Source: an uncultured Pseudoteredinibacter sp.
GTDB taxonomy: Bacteria > Pseudomonadota > Gammaproteobacteria > Pseudomonadales > Cellvibrionaceae
NCBI RefSeq assembly: GCF_947502065.1
Contig: NZ_CANMYE010000002.1
Span: 1 to 64,000 of the forward strand
Reading direction: 5' to 3'
Length of the DNA stretch: 64,000 nucleotides
Part shown: positions 17,355 to 26,700 of the stretch, piece after piece
Layout of the letters: the number at the start of each line of letters is the position of its first letter
Numbering within the stretch: position 1 is the stretch's first letter
The notes under the pieces: generated by a model
What the model saw: the letters and a program-made list of their open reading frames with translations, nothing else
Told to the model about the DNA's origin: nothing
Databases searched by the model: none
Position numbers and translations under genes: made by a program

Positions 17355-17738
17355 TTACGACTTCAGATGCTTTTCTAATGTGTCACGAACAAAGTCCGGC
17401 AACGGCGCAGGCTTATTGCTTTCTCGGCTAACGTAAACAATCACTGAGATCGCCTCGGAGCACAGTTGATTTTTCTGCCATACCTGATGACCAATAGAGA
17501 CTGAGCTATTGCCAATCTTATGCACATAGTTTCTTACGGAAACCTCAGTGCCATGAAAAATCTCACGCAGAAAGTTTTGCTCGGTACGGGCCATAAAGTA
17601 GTTGAAATCGAAACCAGGCAATATGTGCATAATGAAGGCTTGGCAGCCCTCTTCAAACCACACAGAAAGAGCTGTAGCGCCAATATGGCCACCAGAGTTG
17701 GTTTCGGAAGAGCGAGGTAGGATGGGGATTTGGTGCAT
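17355..17738 (-). CDS. Acyl-CoA thioesterase (4HBT hot-dog fold)
   Basis: A 127-residue protein of the usual single hot-dog length. The N-terminal block has TNSGGHIGATALSVWFEEG, which matches the catalytic helix region of 4-hydroxybenzoyl-CoA thioesterase/FcbC-like proteins (commonly D-x-x-G-H with N or E). It is followed by beta strands with FHGTEVSVRNYVHKIGNSS. Members hydrolyse medium- or short-chain acyl-CoA in the cytosol. Hairpin elements flank it on both sides. The exact substrate is not predictable. Confidence 0.78.
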   Translation of the reverse strand: MHQIPILPRSSETNSGGHIGATALSVWFEEGCQAFIMHILPGFDFNYFMARTEQNFLREIFHGTEVSVRNYVHKIGNSSVSIGHQVWQKNQLCSEAISVIVYVSRESNKPAPLPDFVRDTLEKHLKS

Positions 17739-17839
17739 TGTTAATATTATCTCTTTGGGTACTAGCGGATTAGGGTAATCGCTAAGCCCGCACCATTCAA
17801 ACTAGATTTAGCCTCCCAGGCAAATAACCCGCGCCGCAA

Positions 17840-17987
17840 GGTAAACATTGCCATTTACCCTTTGGAACAATAAAGAGCGAGTGCCGAATGAGTAAAAAAG
17901 ACTCACGTCTTTTTGTGAGGCTTTTTTAGGAGAGAGGGAAGCCTGGAAGGCCGCCGCTCGTTCCATAGGGTAAATGGCAATTTTTAC
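17840..17987 (+). repeat. Structured hairpin element, copy 5
   Basis: The core is 17864-17964 (101 bp). The arms 17840-17868 and 17960-17987 pair at about 27 of 29 positions and again differ in sequence from the other copies. The internal hairpin has changed to a form near AAAAAAGACTCACG, with compensating changes on the other strand. The mini-hairpin is GCCT/AGGC instead of GCCC/GGGC. These paired changes support selection on structure. Confidence 0.8.
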
Positions 17988-18015
17988 CGATTCGTCCGCA
18001 CTGATTTATCAGCGA

Positions 18016-19353
18016 TTAACCACCCACAGCCTGCCCAGGCTCGCCACGCGGCGGCTCAGAAAACGGCGCAGCGGCCCGACGGCGCGCAATACGGAAATTC
18101 AAATGCTCGCCCAACATCATCGACTCAAAGGCCGTAAACAAACGCTGCATTTGTGGCTGCTTATAAGGGAAAATATCCACCGGATCCATCGCATGCACAT
18201 TCATCGACGCCCCGACCTCAAATACCAACAAATCACCATTCGGAGATTCACCACAATCGATTCCCAAATAATCTAAACCTGAAACCTCATAAATTTTACG
18301 CAAGGCTGCACGATGCTTTTGTGCAAAACCCTGACTAAAGCTCGCCATAGTATCGGCTTCTTCCTTACGCTTAACTTCACTTTCCATCATCCCAGCATTT
18401 AGATAATGCACCATCCAATGATCAGAAATCGCCATATGGGCCAAATGAGGCTCGCCATTAATAAGCATAATACGGTACTTGCGGAACTGCCCATCTGCAC
18501 TGCGATAATCCACAAAACGGGCCAAATAAAATAACTCACCCGCTGTAGACTGTAAGTACTCTAACAATGCGGTAGCATCTTCAACACAAGCCAAATCGTT
18601 ACCCGCATGGGAATCCAAAGGGCGAATAATCAGCGGAAACTCAGCATCCGATAAAACTTGCTTAAGCTCACCCGGATGGATACATAGATAAGCCAACTGA
18701 TCCCGATTCACAATGGCGTTAATAGGCACATCAAGGCCGGGCATATCCTGTAGACGATAAGAAATTTGATCACGCCCCATGCATAACAGAGCCTCTGGCT
18801 TATTTAGAATCGGGCGCGGCCAATCGGCAATCATAGAATTGATAAGATCCAAGCTTTCACGATTGCGCTCTAATTCACTTAACGCCACAAAAGCCACATC
18901 ATGCTCAGGTAAATGCAGTGGTCGCGGTAGATCTGGGCTGATATATAATAAATCCAACTGAAAGCCAGCACCTTCAGCCAAAAATTCCAGCGGCGTATTG
19001 GTCATTAGATTACCGGGCGCCATCAAGGCCAATACCTTTAATGGGCTTTGGGGCACCTTAGGAATTAACTGAAAATGCTGTTGAATGCTTAGCGCCTCTT
19101 GCTGTAATGCCACCCCTGTTGCCTCGTCACCCCGCAGCTGTAGCAAAACAGAAAGATCCATTAGCGCGATGGCATCACCCTCACCCGCTCGCTGCAGCAA
19201 CTGCTGAGCCTCTAGGGCTAAGTCTTCGCCGGCAAAAACACGGCTCATTAACTGGGCCAGACCCATAAGGGCATTGGAATCGTAATCGGATTCACCAGCA
19301 TTGGTTTTAGCGCTCTGCAACTGGGCATTACTCATGATCGTGGAAGCCTGCAT
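18016..19353 (-). CDS. RimK-like ATP-grasp protein with N-terminal repeat region
   Basis: This 445-residue protein has a helical, TPR/Sel1-like N-terminus (about residues 25-95). A flavodoxin-like region with LALMAPGNLMTNTPLEFL (about 107-125) follows, then an ATP-grasp domain (about 200-430). Visible ATP-grasp features are IIRPLDSHAGNDL (lysine/arginine loop region), FVDYRSADGQFRKYRIMLI and the metal-binding end DLLVFEVGASMNVHAMD. ATP-grasp ligases join a carboxylate to an amine or thiol, often on peptides. No obvious precursor peptide is visible nearby. A second in-frame ATG at 19335 would drop six residues. The fold is probable and the substrate is unknown. Confidence 0.75.
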   Translation of the reverse strand: MQASTIMSNAQLQSAKTNAGESDYDSNALMGLAQLMSRVFAGEDLALEAQQLLQRAGEGDAIALMDLSVLLQLRGDEATGVALQQEALSIQQHFQLIPKVPQSPLKVLALMAPGNLMTNTPLEFLAEGAGFQLDLLYISPDLPRPLHLPEHDVAFVALSELERNRESLDLINSMIADWPRPILNKPEALLCMGRDQISYRLQDMPGLDVPINAIVNRDQLAYLCIHPGELKQVLSDAEFPLIIRPLDSHAGNDLACVEDATALLEYLQSTAGELFYLARFVDYRSADGQFRKYRIMLINGEPHLAHMAISDHWMVHYLNAGMMESEVKRKEEADTMASFSQGFAQKHRAALRKIYEVSGLDYLGIDCGESPNGDLLVFEVGASMNVHAMDPVDIFPYKQPQMQRLFTAFESMMLGEHLNFRIARRRAAAPFSEPPRGEPGQAVGG

Positions 19354-19597
19354 CTATAAAAACGGACAAACCTGTGCACCTAGCGGCACAGATCACTTAC
19401 ATCGTTACTCGTTTGATAACTCTTGTTCAAAGATTATTGCAAAGCCTATGCCAGCCAAGAATTGGCTTATAAAACAAGGGGCTAGCTACACCTGGGCAGA
19501 AAAAGGAAATGACAGAGGGGCAATAGCGGCAGCGATTGTTTGGCACATTGGCCACCACTAAGAGCAGGCGGCAAGGATTCGCCGCCGTTAAAGAAGC

Positions 19598-20140
19598 TTA
19601 CTTCCAGCTTTTAGGAAGCGCGATAGATTTCCAATCGTCGTTGGCACTAAAGCTTAAGCTCTGGGCCTTGCCAGCACCAATTCTGGCGCCTTTCAGGTTA
19701 CGAGCTTCTAGATTGACCGTGTTAATCTGCTTGCTCCAAAGCGCGCGCAGAGCATCTTGCTTAAACCACAACTCTTCAGGCATTACCGCCGGTAAATCCA
19801 TCTCCTGATAGACCCAGATAAAACGGCCATCCACTTCAAAACCTAAAGTCTCTAAGCTGATCGCCTCACCATCAGCGCCGCGTATCTCAAAGCTATTGCT
19901 CAGGTAATCAGCAAAACGTTGTTGGGTGGCCTTGTCATTATGAATATCAGCGCCCTTGCCGAATAAATGCTTAATAGCATGCTCAGCATCGTGCAAATAA
20001 AAACGATGGGCCACCTCTAGCTTGCCACTGCGCTGATTAAACAGCACATCGGTAATGCCTGCCTTTTGCTGGTGTGCGCTGGCCGTAGCTGCCAGTCCAA
20101 GCATTAGCAAGGCAAGCCAGGATCGAAGTAAAGTATTCAT
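19598..20140 (-). CDS. DUF6702-family periplasmic protein
   Basis: A 180-residue protein with a clear signal peptide (residues 1-22, ATASA-H). The start ATG has GGAGG just upstream. The mature part begins HQQKAGITDVLFN and contains EVAHRFYLHDAEHAI, the pattern of the DUF6702 family, commonly coded directly after an M1-family peptidase, as here. It is predicted to be a soluble beta-rich periplasmic protein. The shared strand and the 91-bp gap to the peptidase gene point to one operon. The function is unknown. Confidence 0.75.
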   Translation of the reverse strand: MNTLLRSWLALLMLGLAATASAHQQKAGITDVLFNQRSGKLEVAHRFYLHDAEHAIKHLFGKGADIHNDKATQQRFADYLSNSFEIRGADGEAISLETLGFEVDGRFIWVYQEMDLPAVMPEELWFKQDALRALWSKQINTVNLEARNLKGARIGAGKAQSLSFSANDDWKSIALPKSWK

Positions 20141-20231
20141 TCAAATTCCTCCACCAAAAACAAAGCCCCGGTATAAACACCATTTAAAGGTATCTATACA
20201 GGGGCCTTGGATTTTAAGAAAAGTTCAAGAA

Positions 20232-22709
20232 TTATTCAGCGTCTTTCTTCTCGCCGTTTTTCTTCTCACTTTTATCGTCTTCATCAGTCTTTAGCTCAGT
20301 CTTAATATCTTGCATGATATCGCGATGAACCTTGCCAGAGCGTTTCTTGGTTTTGAACGCTTCAACACGTGAAGGGATAATACGACGCGGATAATGGTTG
20401 TTTTCATTATCAACATCCGCAGTTTCCCAGTGTGGATCAACCACAACACGCTCTAGCTCTTTTTCTTTATCAGTAACAATTAGCTTCTTAACGGCTTTGG
20501 GGGTACGACGCCAGATTTCTGCTGGAATGTACTGATCTTCAGTCGTGCCATCGGTAAAGTGCAATTGCAGCAAGATAGGCATTACCAAACCGCCCTTGTT
20601 TGAGAAGTCTAGAACATAGTAGTTCTTATCTTCTTTAACAGCGCGCTCTAGAGTTTCACGCTCCCAATCTTTTAAGCCATCAATAAATTTATTGTATTTA
20701 TTGCGCTCTTTATTGGTCACAGTGAAGCGGTCGTTATCGTCGTAGAAATCGCTGACATCGCTGTTGATATCTACCCACAATTTGCGACCTTCAGCCTTGT
20801 TGCGCATATTGAAGAAAGATTCAGGCTTATCCTGCTCTTCTTTACGCTGACGGGCAAAGTCGATATCTGGGTCACGGGTATCCAAACGTAGCTTGTAAAC
20901 GCGATCCAAAGAAATATCTACGTGATCAGTAGAGTAGAACCAGCCACGCCAGAACCAATCCAAGTCAACACCAGAAGCTTCTTCCATAGTGCGGAAGAAA
21001 TCGGCAGGCGTAGGACGCTTAAACATCCAACGCTGTGAATACTCTTTAAAGGCGAAGTCGAATAACTCACGACCAAGAATCACCTCACGCAAAATGTTTA
21101 ACGCGGCAGCAGGCTTGGTATAAGCATTCGGGCCAAGGCGCAATACCGAATCGGATTGCGTCATGATGGGCACCTGGGTAGAAGACTTCATGTAATCTAC
21201 GATATCGCGTGGCTCTACGCCCCAAGGAATGGTTGGATCCCACTCACGACCCGCAACACCATCAAGGAAGCTGTTTAGACCTTCGTCCATCCAAGTCCAC
21301 TGACGCTCATCACTGTTCACAATCATTGGGAAATAGATGTGACCAATCTCGTGGATCACCACGCCAATCAAGAAGCGCTTTTCCGCCTGCGAATAAGTAC
21401 GGCTACCGTCATCTTGTAGTTCGGTACGCGGGCCATTAAAGGTGATCATTGGGTATTCCATACCACCTACAGGACCGTTAACCGATTGAGCTACCGGATA
21501 CGGGTAATCAAACGAGAAGCGTGAGTAGACTTCCATGGTGTGAACCACAGATTCAGTAGAGTACTTCTTCCAAAGATCACCACCTTCTTTCGGGTAGAAA
21601 GACATGGCCATTACATGATCTTGTACCTTACCGCCCTGCTTATAGCCTTTGGCATCCCACATAAACTTACGGGAAGAGGCCCAGGCGAAGTCACGTACAT
21701 TATCGGCTTTAAACTTCCAGGTTTTGGTTTTGCTGGTGCCTTCTTTTTCGTTTTCCAAAGCTTCTTCTTCGGTCACGATAAATACAGGGCGCTTAGCGGT
21801 TTCTGCTTTTTTCAAGCGAGATCGCTGCTTAGCGGTCAACACCTGGCTAGCGTTTTGTAGGGTACCGGTAGACGATACGATGTGATCCGCAGGAACAGTC
21901 ATCTCTACTTCATAGTCGCCGAATTCCAAGGTGAATTCGCCGCGACCCAAGAACTCTTTATTGGTCCAAGCTTCGTAATCGGTGTAAGCCACCATACGAG
22001 GGAACCACTGAGCCAATAGGTAAATGTCGTTACCGCCTTCGCGAGCATCATCTGGGAAGTGCTCATAACCAGCACGTGCCCAAACGGCGTTCTCTTCAAC
22101 GATATTGAAGGCGAAATCTAAATCAAACTGAGTGCTCTGGCCCGGCTTTAATGGCTTTGGCAGATCAATACGCATATTGGTGCCTACAATGGTGTAGTCC
22201 AAATTGCGACCGGAAGACTTTACATTGCTGATGGTATAACCCAGCTCATTATCTTCCATAAACTGGTGACGACGCAGCTCTGCCAAGCTTAACTTAGCCG
22301 GCGCACTACCGCTGGCAGCTTTAGTTGAAGGGCCACGACGGCCGATACCGGCAAAGGCAGTGGTCATTTCTGCCATTGAGTCGTTTTTAAACTTGTTCTG
22401 ATCCAATTGCACCCATAGGTACTTCAGGGTGTAAGGCGAGTTGTTCTTGTAATAAACCTTCTGGCTAGCTTCAATACGACGCTTGTCTTCTAGAAGCTTA
22501 ACCTTGATCTTATAGTCCACCTCTTGCTGCCAGTACTGCTGGCCCGGCTCGCCAGCCGCGTTGCGGTAGATATTTGGCGTAGGTAGCACTTCGTCTAACT
22601 GACGGAACTTGTCTTCAAAATCGCCCTTGGTCTGGGAGATAGCCGCTGTCGATAGCTGACTACCAAAACCAGCCAACAATAGGCAGGAAAGCAAAGTTGC
22701 TTTTTTCAT
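20232..22709 (-). CDS. Exported M1-family zinc metallopeptidase
   Basis: About 825 residues from the ATG at 22709; a TTG at 22724 would add five residues. A signal peptide (MKKATLLSCLLLAGFG...) leads into an N-terminal beta saddle. The gluzincin catalytic domain carries GGMEYP (the GxMEN exopeptidase position) and HEIGHIYFP, with the second zinc ligand in WMDEGLNSF. The C-terminal 40 residues are highly charged, rich in Lys and Glu. M1 enzymes are aminopeptidases that remove N-terminal residues from peptides. Export suggests a role in peptide feeding. It forms an operon with the DUF6702 gene downstream. Confidence 0.9.
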   Translation of the reverse strand: MKKATLLSCLLLAGFGSQLSTAAISQTKGDFEDKFRQLDEVLPTPNIYRNAAGEPGQQYWQQEVDYKIKVKLLEDKRRIEASQKVYYKNNSPYTLKYLWVQLDQNKFKNDSMAEMTTAFAGIGRRGPSTKAASGSAPAKLSLAELRRHQFMEDNELGYTISNVKSSGRNLDYTIVGTNMRIDLPKPLKPGQSTQFDLDFAFNIVEENAVWARAGYEHFPDDAREGGNDIYLLAQWFPRMVAYTDYEAWTNKEFLGRGEFTLEFGDYEVEMTVPADHIVSSTGTLQNASQVLTAKQRSRLKKAETAKRPVFIVTEEEALENEKEGTSKTKTWKFKADNVRDFAWASSRKFMWDAKGYKQGGKVQDHVMAMSFYPKEGGDLWKKYSTESVVHTMEVYSRFSFDYPYPVAQSVNGPVGGMEYPMITFNGPRTELQDDGSRTYSQAEKRFLIGVVIHEIGHIYFPMIVNSDERQWTWMDEGLNSFLDGVAGREWDPTIPWGVEPRDIVDYMKSSTQVPIMTQSDSVLRLGPNAYTKPAAALNILREVILGRELFDFAFKEYSQRWMFKRPTPADFFRTMEEASGVDLDWFWRGWFYSTDHVDISLDRVYKLRLDTRDPDIDFARQRKEEQDKPESFFNMRNKAEGRKLWVDINSDVSDFYDDNDRFTVTNKERNKYNKFIDGLKDWERETLERAVKEDKNYYVLDFSNKGGLVMPILLQLHFTDGTTEDQYIPAEIWRRTPKAVKKLIVTDKEKELERVVVDPHWETADVDNENNHYPRRIIPSRVEAFKTKKRSGKVHRDIMQDIKTELKTDEDDKSEKKNGEKKDAE

Positions 22710-22916
22710 GGATGATAGACTCAATTAGGTTAATAGGATCAGGCTGGGTAAGCCCTTCTCAGTGGTAGCTTTGAACTTATGGCCCCAAACCACCAAAACC
22801 GGACATTCTAGGATTAATACCTGCGAGATGGAAGGGCTTGGCAGGGGCAGTTCGCGATATTGAGGTAAGTTGAACAAGTGATAGGACAAATCACGAGCTG
22901 GGTGTTTTTTGTACAA

Positions 22917-23777
22917 CTAGCGCTGTATCCGATAAATACGGTGACGACTCAACTGGTGCAGCTCCACCCCCTTGGGAAATTCTATGCTTTCTTTATTCCC
23001 CAAACAAAGGTAGCCGCGTGGAATTAAGGATTGGTAAAAGCCTTGCAGCACCCTGCTCTTGAGATCTGCCCCAAAGTAAATCATTACGTTTCGACAGAGC
23101 ACCATATGAAACTGCTCACCCGGTGCGGTGCCACGCAAACCATGCTGCGCAAAGTGAATGTGATCCAGTAACTCTTGGCGCAACTTAGATAAGCCATAAC
23201 TTAAACTGAAGTACTCTAATAAACTGGCCTGGCCACCAGAGTTGCGATAGCGCTCAGCTTCCTGCCTAGCTAAAGGCCCTGACAGCACGCCGCTGCGTGC
23301 ATGCCTCAGACATGCAAAATCTAGATCCGTTGCCAAAATCTCTGTACGTTTTAACAGACCGGCCTCGTGCAGCATTATGGCTAATGAAAAAGCCTCTTCA
23401 CCAGTAGAGCAGCCGGCAAGCCATATTTTGATTTGCGGAAATTCCGACAAATAGCCAAAGCATTGCTGCTTGAGATCAAGAAAAAACTCTGGATCACGAA
23501 ATAGATCGGTAACATTGACAGTAAGAGCATCTCTCAATAAGCGTGCTCTTTTTCTAGGTGAAAACTGCAGCCAGCGCAGCAAGGCCAAACTATCACCATC
23601 GCAAAGATCGCGGGCAACTCTATTAATTTGGCGCTCCAATGAGGGCATGGAATAACCCTCGTAACTCCAGCCAAGCTCATTTTGAATCAAGCCTAGAATT
23701 AGCCGATGCTCTTCCTGCCAACCCTCTTGACCAAGTTGAACGCTATCCATAATTGCTCGGTTACTAAGTGCTATCAT
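22917..23777 (-). CDS. CheR-type protein-glutamate methyltransferase
   Basis: This 286-residue protein has the two-part CheR layout. The small N-terminal helical domain covers about residues 15-75. The SAM-binding domain follows, with WLAGCSTGEEAFSLAI (about 117-132), DLD and the catalytic-pocket VLCRNVMIYF. CheR proteins methylate glutamates of chemoreceptors using SAM. No CheB methylesterase, CheA or CheW is coded here. It is the last gene of a four-gene operon with a hybrid kinase and two c-di-GMP proteins, so it may serve a non-flagellar signalling complex. The assignment to the family is certain. Confidence 0.9.
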   Translation of the reverse strand: MIALSNRAIMDSVQLGQEGWQEEHRLILGLIQNELGWSYEGYSMPSLERQINRVARDLCDGDSLALLRWLQFSPRKRARLLRDALTVNVTDLFRDPEFFLDLKQQCFGYLSEFPQIKIWLAGCSTGEEAFSLAIMLHEAGLLKRTEILATDLDFACLRHARSGVLSGPLARQEAERYRNSGGQASLLEYFSLSYGLSKLRQELLDHIHFAQHGLRGTAPGEQFHMVLCRNVMIYFGADLKSRVLQGFYQSLIPRGYLCLGNKESIEFPKGVELHQLSRHRIYRIQR

Positions 23778-23799
23778 TGAATGCAGGCTACCTTAGATA

Positions 23800-26700
23800 T
23801 TAAACTCGCTGCTCTTCAATCGGTAACCACATTTGCATCAACACTAGCAAGCGATCAACATCGATAGGCTTGGGCAGATAATCATTAGCTCCTGCTTCAA
23901 GGCACTTCTCCTTGTCACCTTTCATGGCGTTTGCTGTTAAGGCTAAGATTGGAATACTCTGTAAGTTTTCAATTTCGCGAATTCGGCGCATGGTTTCATA
24001 ACCATCCATCTGAGGCATCATAATATCCATTAACACCAACTCTATATCCTGCTCCTCTTGCAAGAGCTTAATGGCTTCAGCGCCGCCCGGGGCTAAGTGC
24101 ACCACCATATTTCGTTTACGTAATACTTTGGCTAGGGCGAAGGTGTTACGCATATCATCATCAACCAAAAGAATAGTGCGGCCATCCAGGTCGATATCTT
24201 CGTCATTATTAAGAACGGCGGGCTTAGCATTAGCCACCAATTGTTGTTCACTAAGCTCCTTGGTATTCAATGATTCTTCACCTACCGATTCAGCCGGGCC
24301 TGCTTGCTGCTCTTTTTCGATTTCATTGCTGCGGCACACCAAGCTCGCAAAAGTGTGAATCTCTTCTAGCATACGTTCGGCCGAATCATCTGACTTAATT
24401 ACAATTTGCTGGGTAAAACGACCGAGCTTATCCTGCTCTTCAAGGCTCAAGTCCCTGCCCGTGTAAATAATCACAGGCGGCAGGTCTGCCTTGTCATCGT
24501 CATCAAGCTGCTGCAACAACTCAAAGCCATTAGTGTCAGGCAGTCCTAAATCCAGTATTACACCGTCATAGGTTTTTTCTCGCAATAGGTCCACCGCTTC
24601 CTGACCCGATCTGGCTTGACTGAGTGCAACCCCTTCCATTCGCAGTAAACGAGTAAGCGCTAAGAAAGTCGCGTGATCATCTTCTACCACCAGCATTTTT
24701 AATTGGGTGACATCTGGATTCACCAGCTGGTTAATAACCGTTTTGATTTCACTTGGTGATGAAGGCTTTAAGGACTTGCCAACCGCACCCATTATCTGCA
24801 TATCCGATAAACCATCTAAGGCGGTAAACACATGTACAGGTAAATCTTGGGTAGCGGCTGTAGATTTAAGCGCAGCTAACACATCGCTACCATCTAAGCC
24901 AGGAAGCATATAATCTAAAATCACCCCTTGGACGGGATACTGCTCAGCCATAGCGATACCAGATTCACCATCGGCAGCTACAATGGCCTGGCAATTTTGC
25001 TGGTGACAGGCCTGCAATAAGATATCAGAGAATTTTTCGTCGTCTTCTACAATCAACAGCAGTGGCTTGCCGGCCTGCAAATTTTGTCGATCATCCTTGA
25101 AATTACCTTCAGCATCCAGCGGAGCCTTGGCAACTTCTTGCTGTAATAATGCGACTGAGTTGGCAGCGGACTTTTGCGGTCCGTTAGAAGCTGCTAGTGC
25201 AGATAGCGGTATCTCTAAGCTGAAACAGCTGCCCTGCCCCACAACACTACTCACTGTGATATCGCCGCCCAGCACCTCCGACAACTTGCGTGCAATGGAT
25301 AAACCTAAGCCGGTGCCGCCATATACGCGACTGATCGACCCATCAACTTGCTGAAAAGCCTGAAAGATAGTTTGCAACTTATCTTCAGGTATACCGATGC
25401 CAGTATCCTCTACTGAAAAATTCAAATTTGTATCACCTGCCGAATCAGCCGAGGTGTGAATACGTAATTTAATGATACCTCGCTCGGTAAACTTAATGGC
25501 GTTGCCAATCAAGTTAATTAAAACTTGGTTCAATTTTGCACCATCTGTATGGATCTGAGCCGGCACATCGCTATCAGCTTCAATTACAAATTCCGAGCCC
25601 TTTTCCTTTGCCATGTGATCGAAACGTGTTTTTACCGATAACAACAAATCCGAGACACTGACCGGCTCTATATTAAGTTGCATCTTGCCTGATTCCACCT
25701 TGGAAATATCAAGAATGTCATTAATCAAGCCTAAGAGGTGCTTGCCACTGTCGTGAATAACGGAGGCGGATTCAACCTCGTCTTCTACTAGATTACCATC
25801 TTCGTTATCCATTAAAGATCGCGCAAGAATCAGCAAACTGTTTAAGGGCGTACGCAGCTCATGGGACATATTCGCCAGGAATTCAGATTTATAACGGCTG
25901 GCGGCTTCAAGCTCTCTCGCTTGGCGATCAGTCTCTTCTTTTGCGGTACGAAGGTTTTCACTTTGTACTCTAAGCTCTATTCCTTTTTTACGCAGCTCCT
26001 CGTTGGCAACTCGCAGTTCCTCTTGCTGCACCTGTAGCTCTTCGGTTTGCGCCTGGCTTTCCTCCAGCATATTTTGTACTTGCACACGTTGCTCAGCAGC
26101 AATTAAAGCAAGGCATATGCTTTCAGAAGAATAATCAATTAGTTCTGCAGTACGCTCATAAGGACTACCGAGCCAAGCCAATTCAATTAATGCTACCACC
26201 TGACCGTGATACAACAGCGGCACAATCATTAAAGAGTTAGCCATTGTTTCTTGGGTACCAGTGCGCACCACCATTTTGATTTCAGAATCACCACTTGAGT
26301 TAACAACAATGGTTTTTCTGTCTTGAATTGCCTGACCAACAAGACCTTGCTCTGTAGATACCAGAGCTTCGAGTTCCGGAGCCTCACCCATTCCATAGTG
26401 GCCAATCAACTCTAGGTGATCACCAACATAAAAGTAGATCGTCGCTGCTTGCGCTTCTAACTGTTCTGATAAAACTCGAATAACATTTCGAGAAAGAACC
26501 TGAGTGGATTGATCCGCCCCAAGCACTTCAGATAACCTAGTCATACTATCCTTGTACCACAGATCAGACTCTACCGAGCTGATCGTTTCTTTCAGGTGGC
26601 CCACCATGGCATTTAGAGCATTGCCCAGCTGGTTAAACTCATACCATTTAGAATCTGGAACTTTCTGATCCAAATTCCCTTTAGTGATTTCCTTAGCGCT

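Noticed and set aside
15208..17987. CRISPR array
   Set aside because: The repeats are about 150 bp, in both orientations, with gene-sized gaps and no short unique spacers; no cas gene is present.
19354..19597. Plus-strand ORFs near 19301-19808
   Set aside because: They overlap well-supported minus-strand genes and contain no recognisable protein features; the gap itself shows nothing further.
22725..22916. 63-codon ORF between the M1 peptidase and cheR genes
   Set aside because: It fills exactly the gap, has no domain or Shine-Dalgarno, and its composition is not protein-like.
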